Shown here one piece after another: positions 15,903 through 24,033 of a stretch of DNA of 64,000 nucleotides (within the stretch, counting starts at the first letter, position 1; every line of letters starts with the position of its first letter). Source of the DNA: Olsenella profusa DSM 13989. Its GTDB lineage: Bacteria > Actinomycetota > Coriobacteriia > Coriobacteriales > Atopobiaceae. The position numbers and the translations under genes are program-made. A model generated the notes under the pieces. It searched no databases. It was not told the origin of the DNA and was given only the letters and a program-made list of their open reading frames with translations. The DNA lies in contig NZ_JAUSQK010000001.1 in NCBI RefSeq assembly GCF_030811115.1, positions 1,612,001 to 1,676,000 on the forward strand. Direction: 5' to 3'.

Positions 15903-16191
15903 CCAGAGAGTAAGCCACGCGGGACGGCGGTCGCGGGCACGGACGGGGCAAGGCGGAGGGCCGCGCTAAGTCTGGCACAGGCTGGCGCAATCACCGTGAG
16001 CCATGCAGTGGCCGCGTGCCATTTGGTCGGTTCCCTGCGCTTACTCCGCCAAACATGCAGGTGGCAAGCCCTCGGGAACCCCTCGCGACCTGCAGTTGCT
16101 CTGGCGGATGCGCTAAGCCCGCCAAAGTTCACTAGCTTTGGCAATCAACCGCAATATCGTGACGTCGTTGTGGCCACGCGATGGCGGCAAA
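15903..16191. repeat. Intergenic region with degenerate repeats after the IS30-like remnant
   Basis: Three related segments are present: GCGCTAAGTCTGGCA (about 15963-15977), GCGCTTACTCCGCCAAA (about 16037-16053) and GCGCTAAGCCCGCCAAA (about 16110-16126). They look like terminal or subterminal repeats of the IS30-like element or of another lost element. No gene seen. Confidence 0.4.
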
Positions 16192-16365
16192 GGAACGAAA
16201 TGGCCCCAAGTGCGTGCCGACATCGAGGCGCAGGGCGGACTCATCGAGGAATCGAGAGCCATCTGCTGCCTTCACGAATCTCAATCCTGGGCTTTTGTCA
16301 TCCGTGGGCGCCGTCGGTGCACCGTAAGCACACGCTCGAGCACGCACTTGGGGCTATTTCGTTCC
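16192..16365. repeat. Inverted-repeat-bounded interspersed element, copy 2
   Basis: Second copy of the element at 4393-4565. The arms are 16192-16217 (starting GGAACGAAATGGCCCC) and 16340-16365, complementary over 26 bp except for one G opposite T, which would be a G-U pair in RNA. Relative to copy 1 several arm positions differ but complementarity is kept on both sides. Confidence 0.8.
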
Positions 16366-16408
16366 CTCAAGGACAATCGGATGGGAGATCCGCTCAGCCG
16401 CTGACCAC

Positions 16409-16436
16409 TTGACAGCTCATCTCGCTCCCTTATGAT
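16409..16436 (+). promoter_or_regulatory. Promoter of the metal P-type ATPase
   Basis: TTGACA (16409-16414) and TATGAT (16431-16436) with a 16-base spacer, close to consensus, about 110 bases before the ATPase start. Confidence 0.75.
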
Positions 16437-16440
16437 TGAG

Positions 16441-16463
16441 CATATGAGCACTTACTCATATAA
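16441..16463 (+). promoter_or_regulatory. ArsR/SmtB-type 12-2-12 operator
   Basis: The dyad ATATGAGCA-CT-TACTCATAT overlaps the expected transcription start. It matches the pattern of operators bound by zinc/cadmium-sensing ArsR/SmtB repressors (TGAACA-nn-TATTCA). No such regulator is encoded in the window, so the repressor would be elsewhere. Confidence 0.6.
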
Positions 16464-16546
16464 AGAGAAAAAGCGGGCGCGCCCACGACGCAGGTGGGCG
16501 GGCTGCACCCAAGACACGGCGAGGCCTGCGCCAGAGAGGGGAAGCG

Positions 16547-18460
16547 ATGGACGAGAGGGAGAGCCGCGTGCTCCTGGCACGCATCATCGTGGCGGCCGTC
16601 CTGCTGGTGGCCGCAGTCGCACTCACGAGGCTGGTCGCGCTGCCGCTCTGGGGCAGCCTGCTGCTGTTCGCCATCCCGTACCTGGTGGTGGGCTACGACG
16701 TGCTCCAGGAGGCCTGGGAGGGCATATGCGAGGGCGATCCCTTCGACGAGGACTTGCTCATGTCGCTCGCCACCCTGGGCGCACTGTGCATCGGCTTCTT
16801 TCCGGGCTCCGAGCCCGAGTTCGCCGAGGCCGTGTTCGTGATGCTGTTCTTCCAGGTGGGAGAGCTCATCGAGGAGCTGGCTGAGGGTACCAGCACCCGT
16901 TCCATCGCACACCTCATGGAGATTCGCCCGGACAGCGCCAACCTCGAGCGCGACGGTTCCGTCGTGGTCGTGAGGCCCGAGGAGGTCCGGGTTGGTGACG
17001 TGGTGGTCGTCCGCCCGGGCGAGCGCGTGCCCCTGGACGGGCAGGTGGTCGAAGGCACGTCCAGCCTCAACACCGTCGCGCTCACGGGCGAGTCCGTCCC
17101 GCGTGACGTGACGGTAGGCGAGGGCGTCGCGAGCGGATGCGTGAACGTCTCCGGTGTGCTGCGCGTGCGTGTGGAGAAGCCCTTTGGCGACTCCACGGCC
17201 AACAGGATCCTCGACCTCGTGCAGAACGCGAGTGAGCACAAGAGCACGTCCGAGGGCTTCATCACGCGATTTGCGCACGTCTATACGCCTGTCGTCGTGC
17301 TGCTTGCCCTCGTGGCTGCGTTTGTCCCACCCCTCTTTACGGGCGACTACCTGGCCAGCTTCCCCACATGGCTCAACCGTGCCCTCACGTTCCTCGTGGT
17401 CTCGTGCCCCTGCGCACTCGTCATCAGCGTGCCGCTCACGTTCTTTGGTGGCATTGGCGGCGCGTCGCGTCACGGCATCCTGATCAAGGGCTCCAACTAC
17501 CTGGAGGCCCTCGCACGGACGGACACCGTCGTCTTCGACAAGACCGGCACCCTCACACGTGGCGTGTTTGACGTGCGTGCCGTACACCCCACATGCATGG
17601 CGGGGCTCGAGACCGGGGGCAGCGAGGCCGAGCGCCTACACCTGCTTCACCTGGCTGCCCATGTGGAGCATTTCTCCACGCACCCCATCGCGGACGCCCT
17701 GCGCGCCGCCTACCCGGACGTGGATGACGACTGTACGGTCAGTGACGTGCAGGAGAGCGCGGGCAGGGGCATCGTGGCCACGGTGAACGGCAGGCGCGTT
17801 GCCGTGGGCACCGGCGCGCTCATGGAGGCCGAGGGCGCGCGGTGGCATCAGTGCGAGCGTGTGGGCACCGTCATCCACGTGTCCATCGACGGCGCCTATG
17901 CGGGGCACATCCTCATCGCGGACGAGGTCAAGGACGATGCCGCTGCCGCCGTCCGCGACCTCTCGGCCGCGGGCGTGAGGCGCACGGTCATGCTCACGGG
18001 CGACCGCCATGAGGTCGCGGACGACGTGGCCAGGCGGCTGGGCATCGCCACCTGCCTCTCCGAGCTGCTGCCCGAGGGCAAGGTGGCCGCGGTGGAGCGT
18101 CTGCTCAAGGAGGAGGACGCCCGCCACACGCTCGCCTTCGTGGGCGATGGCATCAACGACGCCCCCGTGCTGGCCCGCTCCGACGTGGGCATCGCCATGG
18201 GCGCCATGGGATCCGATGCCGCCATCGATGCGGCAGACGTGGTGCTCATGGATGACAGGCCGTCCAAGATTGCCACGGCCATACGGCGCGCCCACCGTAC
18301 GTTGAGGATAGCCCATGAGAACACCTGGTTTGCCATCGGCGTCAAGATCGTCGTGCTGGCGCTGGCGACGTTCGGCCTTGCCCCCATGTGGCTCGCCGTC
18401 TTCGCCGACGTGGGCGTGATGGTGCTCGCCGTCCTCAACGCCACCCGCGCGCTGCGCTAG
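16547..18460 (+). CDS. cadA: P1B-type heavy-metal-exporting ATPase (Zn/Cd/Pb class)
   Basis: Pumps divalent soft metals out of the cytosol with ATP. 637 residues, lacking the usual N-terminal heavy-metal domain. Membrane segments at about 11-60 and 75-110 precede the actuator domain with LTGESVP. The CPC metal-binding motif in VVSCPCALVISVPL (about residues 284-297) is of the Zn/Cd/Pb subgroup. The phosphorylation motif is DKTGTLTRG and the hinge GDGINDAP. ATG 16547 follows AGAGAGGGGAAGCG. It is preceded by a strong promoter and an ArsR-type dyad, suggesting metal-induced expression. Copper-type ATPases share the CPC but usually carry different membrane motifs. Confidence 0.9.
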   Translation: MDERESRVLLARIIVAAVLLVAAVALTRLVALPLWGSLLLFAIPYLVVGYDVLQEAWEGICEGDPFDEDLLMSLATLGALCIGFFPGSEPEFAEAVFVMLFFQVGELIEELAEGTSTRSIAHLMEIRPDSANLERDGSVVVVRPEEVRVGDVVVVRPGERVPLDGQVVEGTSSLNTVALTGESVPRDVTVGEGVASGCVNVSGVLRVRVEKPFGDSTANRILDLVQNASEHKSTSEGFITRFAHVYTPVVVLLALVAAFVPPLFTGDYLASFPTWLNRALTFLVVSCPCALVISVPLTFFGGIGGASRHGILIKGSNYLEALARTDTVVFDKTGTLTRGVFDVRAVHPTCMAGLETGGSEAERLHLLHLAAHVEHFSTHPIADALRAAYPDVDDDCTVSDVQESAGRGIVATVNGRRVAVGTGALMEAEGARWHQCERVGTVIHVSIDGAYAGHILIADEVKDDAAAAVRDLSAAGVRRTVMLTGDRHEVADDVARRLGIATCLSELLPEGKVAAVERLLKEEDARHTLAFVGDGINDAPVLARSDVGIAMGAMGSDAAIDAADVVLMDDRPSKIATAIRRAHRTLRIAHENTWFAIGVKIVVLALATFGLAPMWLAVFADVGVMVLAVLNATRALR

Positions 18461-18479
18461 GAACGCCGCCCAGAGGGCG

Positions 18480-18514
18480 CAGGGCGCCACCCGCGCGCTG
18501 CGGGCGGCGCCCTG
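18480..18514. terminator. Hairpin between convergent ATPase and sufD genes
   Basis: CAGGGCGCC (18480-18488) pairs with GGCGCCCTG (18506-18514). There is no T run. Its position between converging genes suits a bidirectional terminator. Confidence 0.45.
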
Positions 18515-18543
18515 TCGTAGGGAAACGTGATGTGGGACGGGCG

Positions 18544-19620
18544 TTAGAGCTCCAACGCCTCCGCGAGGTCGCCGGCGATCTCGTCGCCGAGCACCGCTCG
18601 GGCACGGGTGAGCACAGCGTCGCGTCCCGTATCGCAGCGCGCGTGAATGACGGCATCGTCGAAGATGGCGCGCGCATGCAGGGCATACGCCTCGTCCTCG
18701 GCAAGGCCGCGGTTGGCAAGGTAACCCAGCTGCTCGGGGCCAACCGAACCGATGGAGGCGCCGTGGTTGCCCTGGACGTCGTCCTCGTCGCAGAGGATGA
18801 CGGGCAGGGTCTTGTTGACCACGTCGTCACCAAGGACGAGCACGGTCTCGGTCTCGTTGCCCCGGGAGCCCTTGGCGCCGTGGGCGAGGTCGATGGTCTC
18901 GCGCATGGTCTTGTGGGCGCCGTCGTCCAAGAGGCCACGTGCATGCAGGTCGGCGCGGGTGTCATGGCCACGCTGGCGCACGACGTGGTTGACGTCGAGG
19001 CGCTCCTGCCCCCTGGCAAAGTAGCGGGTCTCCAGCTCGAGACGGGCACCGTCCCCCAGGAGGCTCACGCCGAGCCCCAGGGCGACGTTGCGGCCACCGA
19101 GGGCATACTGACGAAGCTTGACGGTGGTGTGCGCGCCGGCTGCGATGCCGAGCCCCTCGAGGTGCGTGCCGCCCTCCCCGAGGGCGACGATCTCCACCAC
19201 CGTGAGCCTGACGTTGCCCTCGCACACGATGCGCGCCAGGTTGGCAGAGGTGGTCTCGGCGTCGTTCGTGCCACGGCTCACGAGCACGACGGTGGCCTCA
19301 GAGCCCTCGCGCAGCATGACGCCCGTGTCGCGCACGGCACCCCTGGCGGCTTCGGCCTCCAGGACGATGGGACGCTCGCGCACGGCGTTGCGAGGGACCT
19401 CGATGTAGTGGGAGTCACCGGCGGAGCGCTCCACCCACTGTGTGGCCTCGGGCCCAATGCCGTCCTCCACCGTGCCAAAGAGCTGGGGCAGGCGCGCGGG
19501 CACCTCTCCCGTGCTCGTGGGGACGGGCAGCCTGAGCGTGGTCTCGTCGATCTTGAGGTAGTTCCAGGTCTGTGCCGGTGGGGTGTTGACGCGTTCGAGC
19601 GTGGCATAGGCGGTGTCCAT
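18544..19620 (-). CDS. sufD: Iron-sulfur assembly protein SufD
   Basis: 358 residues of the SufB/SufD family: a beta-helix core with the typical C-terminal part GNHGASIGSVGPEQLGYL and a preceding DLHARGLLDDGAHK segment. It partners SufB and SufC in the scaffold that builds Fe-S clusters. Its ATG overlaps the sufB stop by one base, so translation is coupled. It is shorter and more diverged than SufB, as usual for SufD. Last gene of sufC-sufB-sufD. Confidence 0.88.
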   Translation of the reverse strand: MDTAYATLERVNTPPAQTWNYLKIDETTLRLPVPTSTGEVPARLPQLFGTVEDGIGPEATQWVERSAGDSHYIEVPRNAVRERPIVLEAEAARGAVRDTGVMLREGSEATVVLVSRGTNDAETTSANLARIVCEGNVRLTVVEIVALGEGGTHLEGLGIAAGAHTTVKLRQYALGGRNVALGLGVSLLGDGARLELETRYFARGQERLDVNHVVRQRGHDTRADLHARGLLDDGAHKTMRETIDLAHGAKGSRGNETETVLVLGDDVVNKTLPVILCDEDDVQGNHGASIGSVGPEQLGYLANRGLAEDEAYALHARAIFDDAVIHARCDTGRDAVLTRARAVLGDEIAGDLAEALEL

Positions 19621-21065
19621 CAGCCGATCGCCCCTTCCATCTCGAGCTTGATCAGGTTGTTCATCTCGACGGCGTACTCGAGCGGCAGCTCCTTCGAGAC
19701 GGGGTTGGCAAAGCCGTTGACCACCATGGAGCGCGCCTCGGCCTCGGAGCAGCCGCGGCTCATGAGGTAGAGGATCGTGTCGTCCGAGATGCGGCCGATG
19801 GTGGCCTCATGACCCACCGAGGCCGTGCTGTTGCGCACATCCATGGCAGGTATGGTGTCGGAGCGGCTGATGTCATCCAGCATGAGCGACTGGCAGCTGA
19901 CCGTTGCGCGCGCGTTGTCCGCATGGCGCCCCACCACGACGGAACTCCTGAAGGTGTTGAGACCGCCGTCCTTGGAGATGGACTTGGTGTCCACGGAGGC
20001 GGTGGTGTTGGCACCATTGAGGATGACCTTGCAGCCGGTGTCCAGGTCCTGCGTGGCGCCGGCGAACGTGATGCCCGTGAACTCGCAGGTGGAGTTGGCT
20101 CCCTCGAGGATGGTGGTGGGGTAGAGGTAGCTCACGTGGCTGCCAAACGAGCCGGAGACCCACTCCATCTTGGCCCCGGCGCCCACCTTGGCACGCTTGG
20201 TGTTGAGGTTGTACATGTTCTTGGACCAGTTCTCGATCGTGGAGTAGCGCAGGCGCGCGCCGTCCCTCACGAAGAGTTCCACCGCACCGGCGTGGAGGTT
20301 CGCCTCATAGTACTTGGGCGCAGAGCACCCCTCGATGAAGTGGAGGTCGGCGCCCTCCTCCACGACGATGAGCGTGTGCTCGAACTGCCCCGCGCCGGAG
20401 GCATTGAGGCGGAAGTAGCTCTGCAGCGGGTAGTCCACGCGCACGCCGGCGGGCACGTACACGAAGGAGCCACCGGACCACACGGCATAGTGCAGCGCGG
20501 CGAACTTGTGGTCGCACAGGGGGATGAGCGTGCCGAAGTACTCCCTCACGACGGGCTCCCACTCAGGATCGTGCAGGGCGTCCTCGATCGTGGTGTAGAT
20601 GACGCCCGACTTGGCGACCTCCTCGCGCATGTTGTGGTAGACGATCTCTGAGTCATACTGGGCGCCCACGCCGGCGAGGCTCTCACGCTCCGCCTCGGGG
20701 ATGCCCAGCCGCTCGAAGGTGTCCTTGATGTCCTTGGGAACGTCGTCCCAGTCGCGCGCCTGCTTCGTGCCGGCGCTCACGTAGGTGGAGATGTGGTCCA
20801 TGTCCAGGCCCGAGATGTCGGGCCCCCAGTTGGTTGCCATGGCGCGGTCGTGATACACCTCGAGGGCCTTCAGGCGCAGGTCGAGCATCCACTGGGGCTC
20901 GTCCTTCTTGTGGCTGATGGAGCGCACGATATCAGGGGTGAGGCCGTCGGCGTAGCGCTCGTAGCCTTCCTCGGACATCCTGAAGTCGTAAAGCGAGCGG
21001 TCGACGTCGGTCACCTTGGTACGGCCCTTCTCGTCGAGCTCGGGCCTTTGGATGATGTCGCTCAT
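19620..21065 (-). CDS. sufB: Iron-sulfur assembly scaffold SufB
   Basis: 481 residues, the expected size. Strong family segments include FVYVPAGVRVDYPLQSYFR, FIEGCSAPKYYEANLHAGAVE, CEFTGITFAGATQDLDTG and the C-terminal SVGHEATIGRISDDTILYLMSRG. SufB binds the nascent cluster. sufC ends 2 bases upstream; sufD starts within its stop codon. All three belong to one operon driven from the suf box at 21894-21926. Confidence 0.95.
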   Translation of the reverse strand: MSDIIQRPELDEKGRTKVTDVDRSLYDFRMSEEGYERYADGLTPDIVRSISHKKDEPQWMLDLRLKALEVYHDRAMATNWGPDISGLDMDHISTYVSAGTKQARDWDDVPKDIKDTFERLGIPEAERESLAGVGAQYDSEIVYHNMREEVAKSGVIYTTIEDALHDPEWEPVVREYFGTLIPLCDHKFAALHYAVWSGGSFVYVPAGVRVDYPLQSYFRLNASGAGQFEHTLIVVEEGADLHFIEGCSAPKYYEANLHAGAVELFVRDGARLRYSTIENWSKNMYNLNTKRAKVGAGAKMEWVSGSFGSHVSYLYPTTILEGANSTCEFTGITFAGATQDLDTGCKVILNGANTTASVDTKSISKDGGLNTFRSSVVVGRHADNARATVSCQSLMLDDISRSDTIPAMDVRNSTASVGHEATIGRISDDTILYLMSRGCSEAEARSMVVNGFANPVSKELPLEYAVEMNNLIKLEMEGAIG

Positions 21066-21067
21066 GG

Positions 21068-21841
21068 CTATGCCTCGGCCTCCTCGGCCTGGGCCTCTTC
21101 GCCCTCGAAGCGGGCGAAGCCGTTGACGTCGATGTCACCGATGAGGGAGGCCGGGCCATCGGCCACCAGGCGGCCCTTCACCATCACGTGCGTGCGATCG
21201 ACGTCGAGCCTCTCGAGGATGCGCGTGTTGTGCGTGATCATGAGCAGTGCGCCATCGCACGTGCGGCGATAGGCCTCGATGCCGTGGGACACCACGGAGA
21301 GCGCATCCACGTCCAGGCCGGAGTCGGTCTCGTCGAGGATGGCGAGACGAGGCTTGAGCAGCAGGAGCTGCAGCATCTCGACCTTCTTCTTCTCGCCCCC
21401 GGAGAAGCCCACGTTGAGCTCGCGGGTGAGGAAGCTCTCCGGAATGTCCAGCTGCTCCGAGATCTCTGCGATGCGCTTGCGGAACGTGCGGGCACCCGTC
21501 TTGAGCTCGGGGCGCATTTGGGTGATGGTGCGCAGGAAGCTGTACAGCGGCACGCCCGGCACCTCCACGGGTGCCTGGTAGGAGAGGAAGACGCCCGCGA
21601 GCGAGCGCTTGTCGGCAGAGAGGTCCGTGATGTTCTCGCCACCAAAGGTGATGGTGCCGGATGAGACCTTGTAGATGGGGTCACCCATGATCACATGGCC
21701 GAGCGTGGACTTGCCGGCGCCGTTGGGGCCCATGAGCACGTGGGTCTCGCCCGCGCCAACGCCGAGGTTGATGTCGTGAAGGATGGGCTTGGTCTCGGTT
21801 CCTGCCGAGAGCCCCGTCACATCGAGCAGCTTTTCGGACAT
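21068..21841 (-). CDS. sufC: SufC ATPase of the SUF scaffold
   Basis: 257 residues, ABC ATPase: Walker A GPNGAGKST, signature FSGGEKKK, Walker B LAILDETDSGLD and H-loop MITHN. The FSGGEKKKVEMLQ stretch is typical of SufC. It drives conformational change in SufBCD during cluster assembly. ATG 21841 has GAAAGGGG upstream; an in-frame GTG at 21856 overlaps that site and is unlikely. Confidence 0.95.
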   Translation of the reverse strand: MSEKLLDVTGLSAGTETKPILHDINLGVGAGETHVLMGPNGAGKSTLGHVIMGDPIYKVSSGTITFGGENITDLSADKRSLAGVFLSYQAPVEVPGVPLYSFLRTITQMRPELKTGARTFRKRIAEISEQLDIPESFLTRELNVGFSGGEKKKVEMLQLLLLKPRLAILDETDSGLDVDALSVVSHGIEAYRRTCDGALLMITHNTRILERLDVDRTHVMVKGRLVADGPASLIGDIDVNGFARFEGEEAQAEEAEA

Positions 21842-21893
21842 GATGCCCCTTTCCACAAGGCAGCGAGCCGCCCCCGGGAGAGCGGCATATGAG

Positions 21894-21926
21894 GTAATTC
21901 CTACTTACGCTGTGGGAGTTTACCCC
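21894..21926 (-). promoter_or_regulatory. suf box upstream of sufC
   Basis: Contains CTACTTACG-nn-GT-n-GGA-n-TTTACCCC, shared with the region before sufS (9024-9055). On the transcribed strand a TAAACT -10 candidate falls inside the box with TTGAAT about 18 bases upstream. Likely operator of the Rrf2-type regulator. Confidence 0.6.
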
Positions 21927-21971
21927 CTTGCGTGCGCTTCATTCAAGCCACAAGCGTGACGGGCAGGAGGC

Positions 21972-22796
21972 TCATGCGCTGGCACAGAAGTGCTCCCATA
22001 CCTCGGCGATGACACCGTCATCACAGGTGGCCGTGGCGCGGTAGTCCGCCTGCGCCCTTGTGGCATCGTTTGCGTTGGCGACGGCCACGCCCACGCCGGC
22101 TGCCCTGAGCATGGCGATGTCGTTGTCGGCGTCACCGCAGGCTATCGTCTCGGACAGGGGGACTCCCACAAGGTCTGCCAGGCGCGCGAGGCCCGTTCCC
22201 TTGTCCACTCCCGCCGGGTTGAACTCCAGGTAGCGCTCGGACGAGAAGGTGGGTGCTATGCCCTCGAGGAGTCCCGCTGGCATCGTGGCCAGGATGTCGC
22301 GCAGCCGGTCGATCCCGCCGGGGAGACAGTAGAGGATCTTGGCGCAGGGGCTGGTTGCGAGGGGGCTGACGCTGGGCTTTGCGAGTGGTCTGGTGTCCAT
22401 GTGGCCACGCAGGTACGCCGTCTCCTCCTCGTCGATGTTCCAGGTGCGCACCGTGCCCGAGAGCTCGTAGACATGGATGCCCACGTCCAGCGTGGTGCCG
22501 TAGTCGAAGAGGGCCTTGAGCTTGGCAAAGGGCAGGGAGGCCGAGACGATGGGACCATCGTCACCCACCCGCGTGATGCAGCCGCCGTTGAAGGAGATGA
22601 CATAGGAGCCTTCAAGTAGGTTGCGGGGCATGCCGTCGAGGGACGCGAGGATGGAGTCGTACGGCCTGCCCGATGCCGGGACAAAGAGCATCCCCTGCTC
22701 CCTCATGCGTGCGATGGCATCGATGTTGGCTGGGGGGATGGCGTGGCCCCTGTCCAGGAAGGTCTCGTCCATGTCGCTGGCGATTACGCGGTACAT
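21972..22796 (-). CDS. HAD-superfamily (Cof-type) phosphatase
   Basis: 274 residues. Motif I is DMDETFLD (Asp nucleophile; usually DxDGTL, here Glu replaces Gly), motif II lies in FVPASGRPY, and motif III/IV is GDADNDIAML near the C-terminus. A C2-type cap fits the length. Such enzymes dephosphorylate sugar phosphates, FMN or similar; the substrate cannot be told. ATG 22796 follows GAGGAGC; longer in-frame starts to 22865 lack a ribosome site. Divergent from the BASS-type transporter, with about 100 bases between the starts. Confidence 0.85.
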   Translation of the reverse strand: MYRVIASDMDETFLDRGHAIPPANIDAIARMREQGMLFVPASGRPYDSILASLDGMPRNLLEGSYVISFNGGCITRVGDDGPIVSASLPFAKLKALFDYGTTLDVGIHVYELSGTVRTWNIDEEETAYLRGHMDTRPLAKPSVSPLATSPCAKILYCLPGGIDRLRDILATMPAGLLEGIAPTFSSERYLEFNPAGVDKGTGLARLADLVGVPLSETIACGDADNDIAMLRAAGVGVAVANANDATRAQADYRATATCDDGVIAEVWEHFCASA

Positions 22797-22896
22797 GTGA
22801 AGCTCCTCTGGACTGACGGGTGGCGGGTGGGCATGTATGCCTATGATACCTGGTGCATTGCACATCTGGTACCGCGTGGCTCAGGGACGGAGGAAC

Positions 22897-23895
22897 ATGG
22901 CGGTGGCAGGGAACCTATGGAGGCGTCTGGGGTCGCTCATTGCGCGCCACATGATCATCGTGATGCCCTGCTGCCTGGCGCTGGGTATCCTTCGACCCGA
23001 GTGGTTCGTGCCGTTGCGTCCCCTCGTGGGGCCCCTGTTCATGGTCATGGCGTTTCAGGGGGCACTGGGCAACAGCGTCGCACGGGTGCGCGAGACGTTT
23101 GCCCATCCGCTGCCGCTCGTGCTCATCCTGTTGTTCTCCCACGTGGGCATGCCACTCATCGCGTTTGGGGTGGGGCATGCGCTCTTTGGCGCGAGCCCGG
23201 CTGTCGTCTCGGGTCTCACGCTGGAGTATGCGGTACCGGTGGCAACCTCCAGCATCCTCTGGATCAGCCTGTACGGGGGCGACATCTCGCTGGGCCTCTC
23301 GGCGGTGCTGCTCTCGGCGCTCGTCAGTCCCGTCACCATCCCCCTTGCCATGCAGCTGCTGGTGGGGACTTCCGTGCAGATTGACGTGGCGGGCATGGTG
23401 CGCGAGCTCGCGGTGCTCGTCGCCGTGCCCGCGGTGGCAGGCACGACGCTCAATGACGCCACGCATGGCTGGGGAGCCCGCACGCTTGCGCCCGCATTGG
23501 CACCGCTCGCACGCATCCTGCTCGTGCTCATCGTGACCACCAACACCACGGGCATCTCGTCACTCATGCTGCATCTGACGCCCCTGCTCGTGGGGGTCCT
23601 GGCGTTCTCGGGCGTGCTCTGTACGCTGGGGTACCTGTTGGGCCTGCTGCTCGCGCGAGGTACCCACCAGCCGCGCGACCGCTTCGTGAGCATGACATTT
23701 GCGAGTGCGATGAAGAACATCTCCGCCGGTGCCGTCATCGCAGTGGGCAGCCTGCCCGCAGACGCCCTCTTTCCCGTGATGGCGGGCACGCTCTTCCAGC
23801 AGTTCCTTGCCGCGGCGTTTGGCTCCAGGATGGGAAGGGCGCTGGAGGGTGGCGGCAACGTCGGCGAGGAATGCCTCGTGCACCGTGCGCTGTAG
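22897..23895 (+). CDS. Bile acid:sodium symporter (BASS/BART superfamily)-like transporter
   Basis: 332 residues with about nine to ten hydrophobic helices. The broken-helix signature regions are EYAVPVATSSILWISLYGGDISL around residue 110 and MTFASAMKNISAGAVIA around residue 265, the two core crossing motifs of this fold. ATG 22897 follows GGAGGAAC. Members move organic anions with sodium; the substrate is not predictable. Related AEC-type carriers are the main alternative. Confidence 0.68.
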   Translation: MAVAGNLWRRLGSLIARHMIIVMPCCLALGILRPEWFVPLRPLVGPLFMVMAFQGALGNSVARVRETFAHPLPLVLILLFSHVGMPLIAFGVGHALFGASPAVVSGLTLEYAVPVATSSILWISLYGGDISLGLSAVLLSALVSPVTIPLAMQLLVGTSVQIDVAGMVRELAVLVAVPAVAGTTLNDATHGWGARTLAPALAPLARILLVLIVTTNTTGISSLMLHLTPLLVGVLAFSGVLCTLGYLLGLLLARGTHQPRDRFVSMTFASAMKNISAGAVIAVGSLPADALFPVMAGTLFQQFLAAAFGSRMGRALEGGGNVGEECLVHRAL

Positions 23896-23973
23896 GGCAT
23901 GTGGTCATGGGGTTCCGGCATCCGACACCCGGGAGGCTTCCATCCGATTCCCATAAGAGGCGCCATCTGTTTC

Positions 23974-23982
23974 TGCTATAAT
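23974..23982 (+). promoter_or_regulatory. Extended -10 promoter of the RHS toxin gene
   Basis: TGCTATAAT (23974-23982) is a perfect extended -10 element about 50 bases before the ATG at 24034. No good -35 is seen. Confidence 0.55.
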
Positions 23983-24033
23983 GCTGACCAATCCAGAACC
24001 ATGTGCGGGCCATCGATTCGAGCGGAGACCACC

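Noticed and set aside
16384-16404. Coding use of the second inverted-repeat element (88- and 138-codon frames)
   Set aside because: The frames are not preserved between the two element copies, while the inverted arms are.
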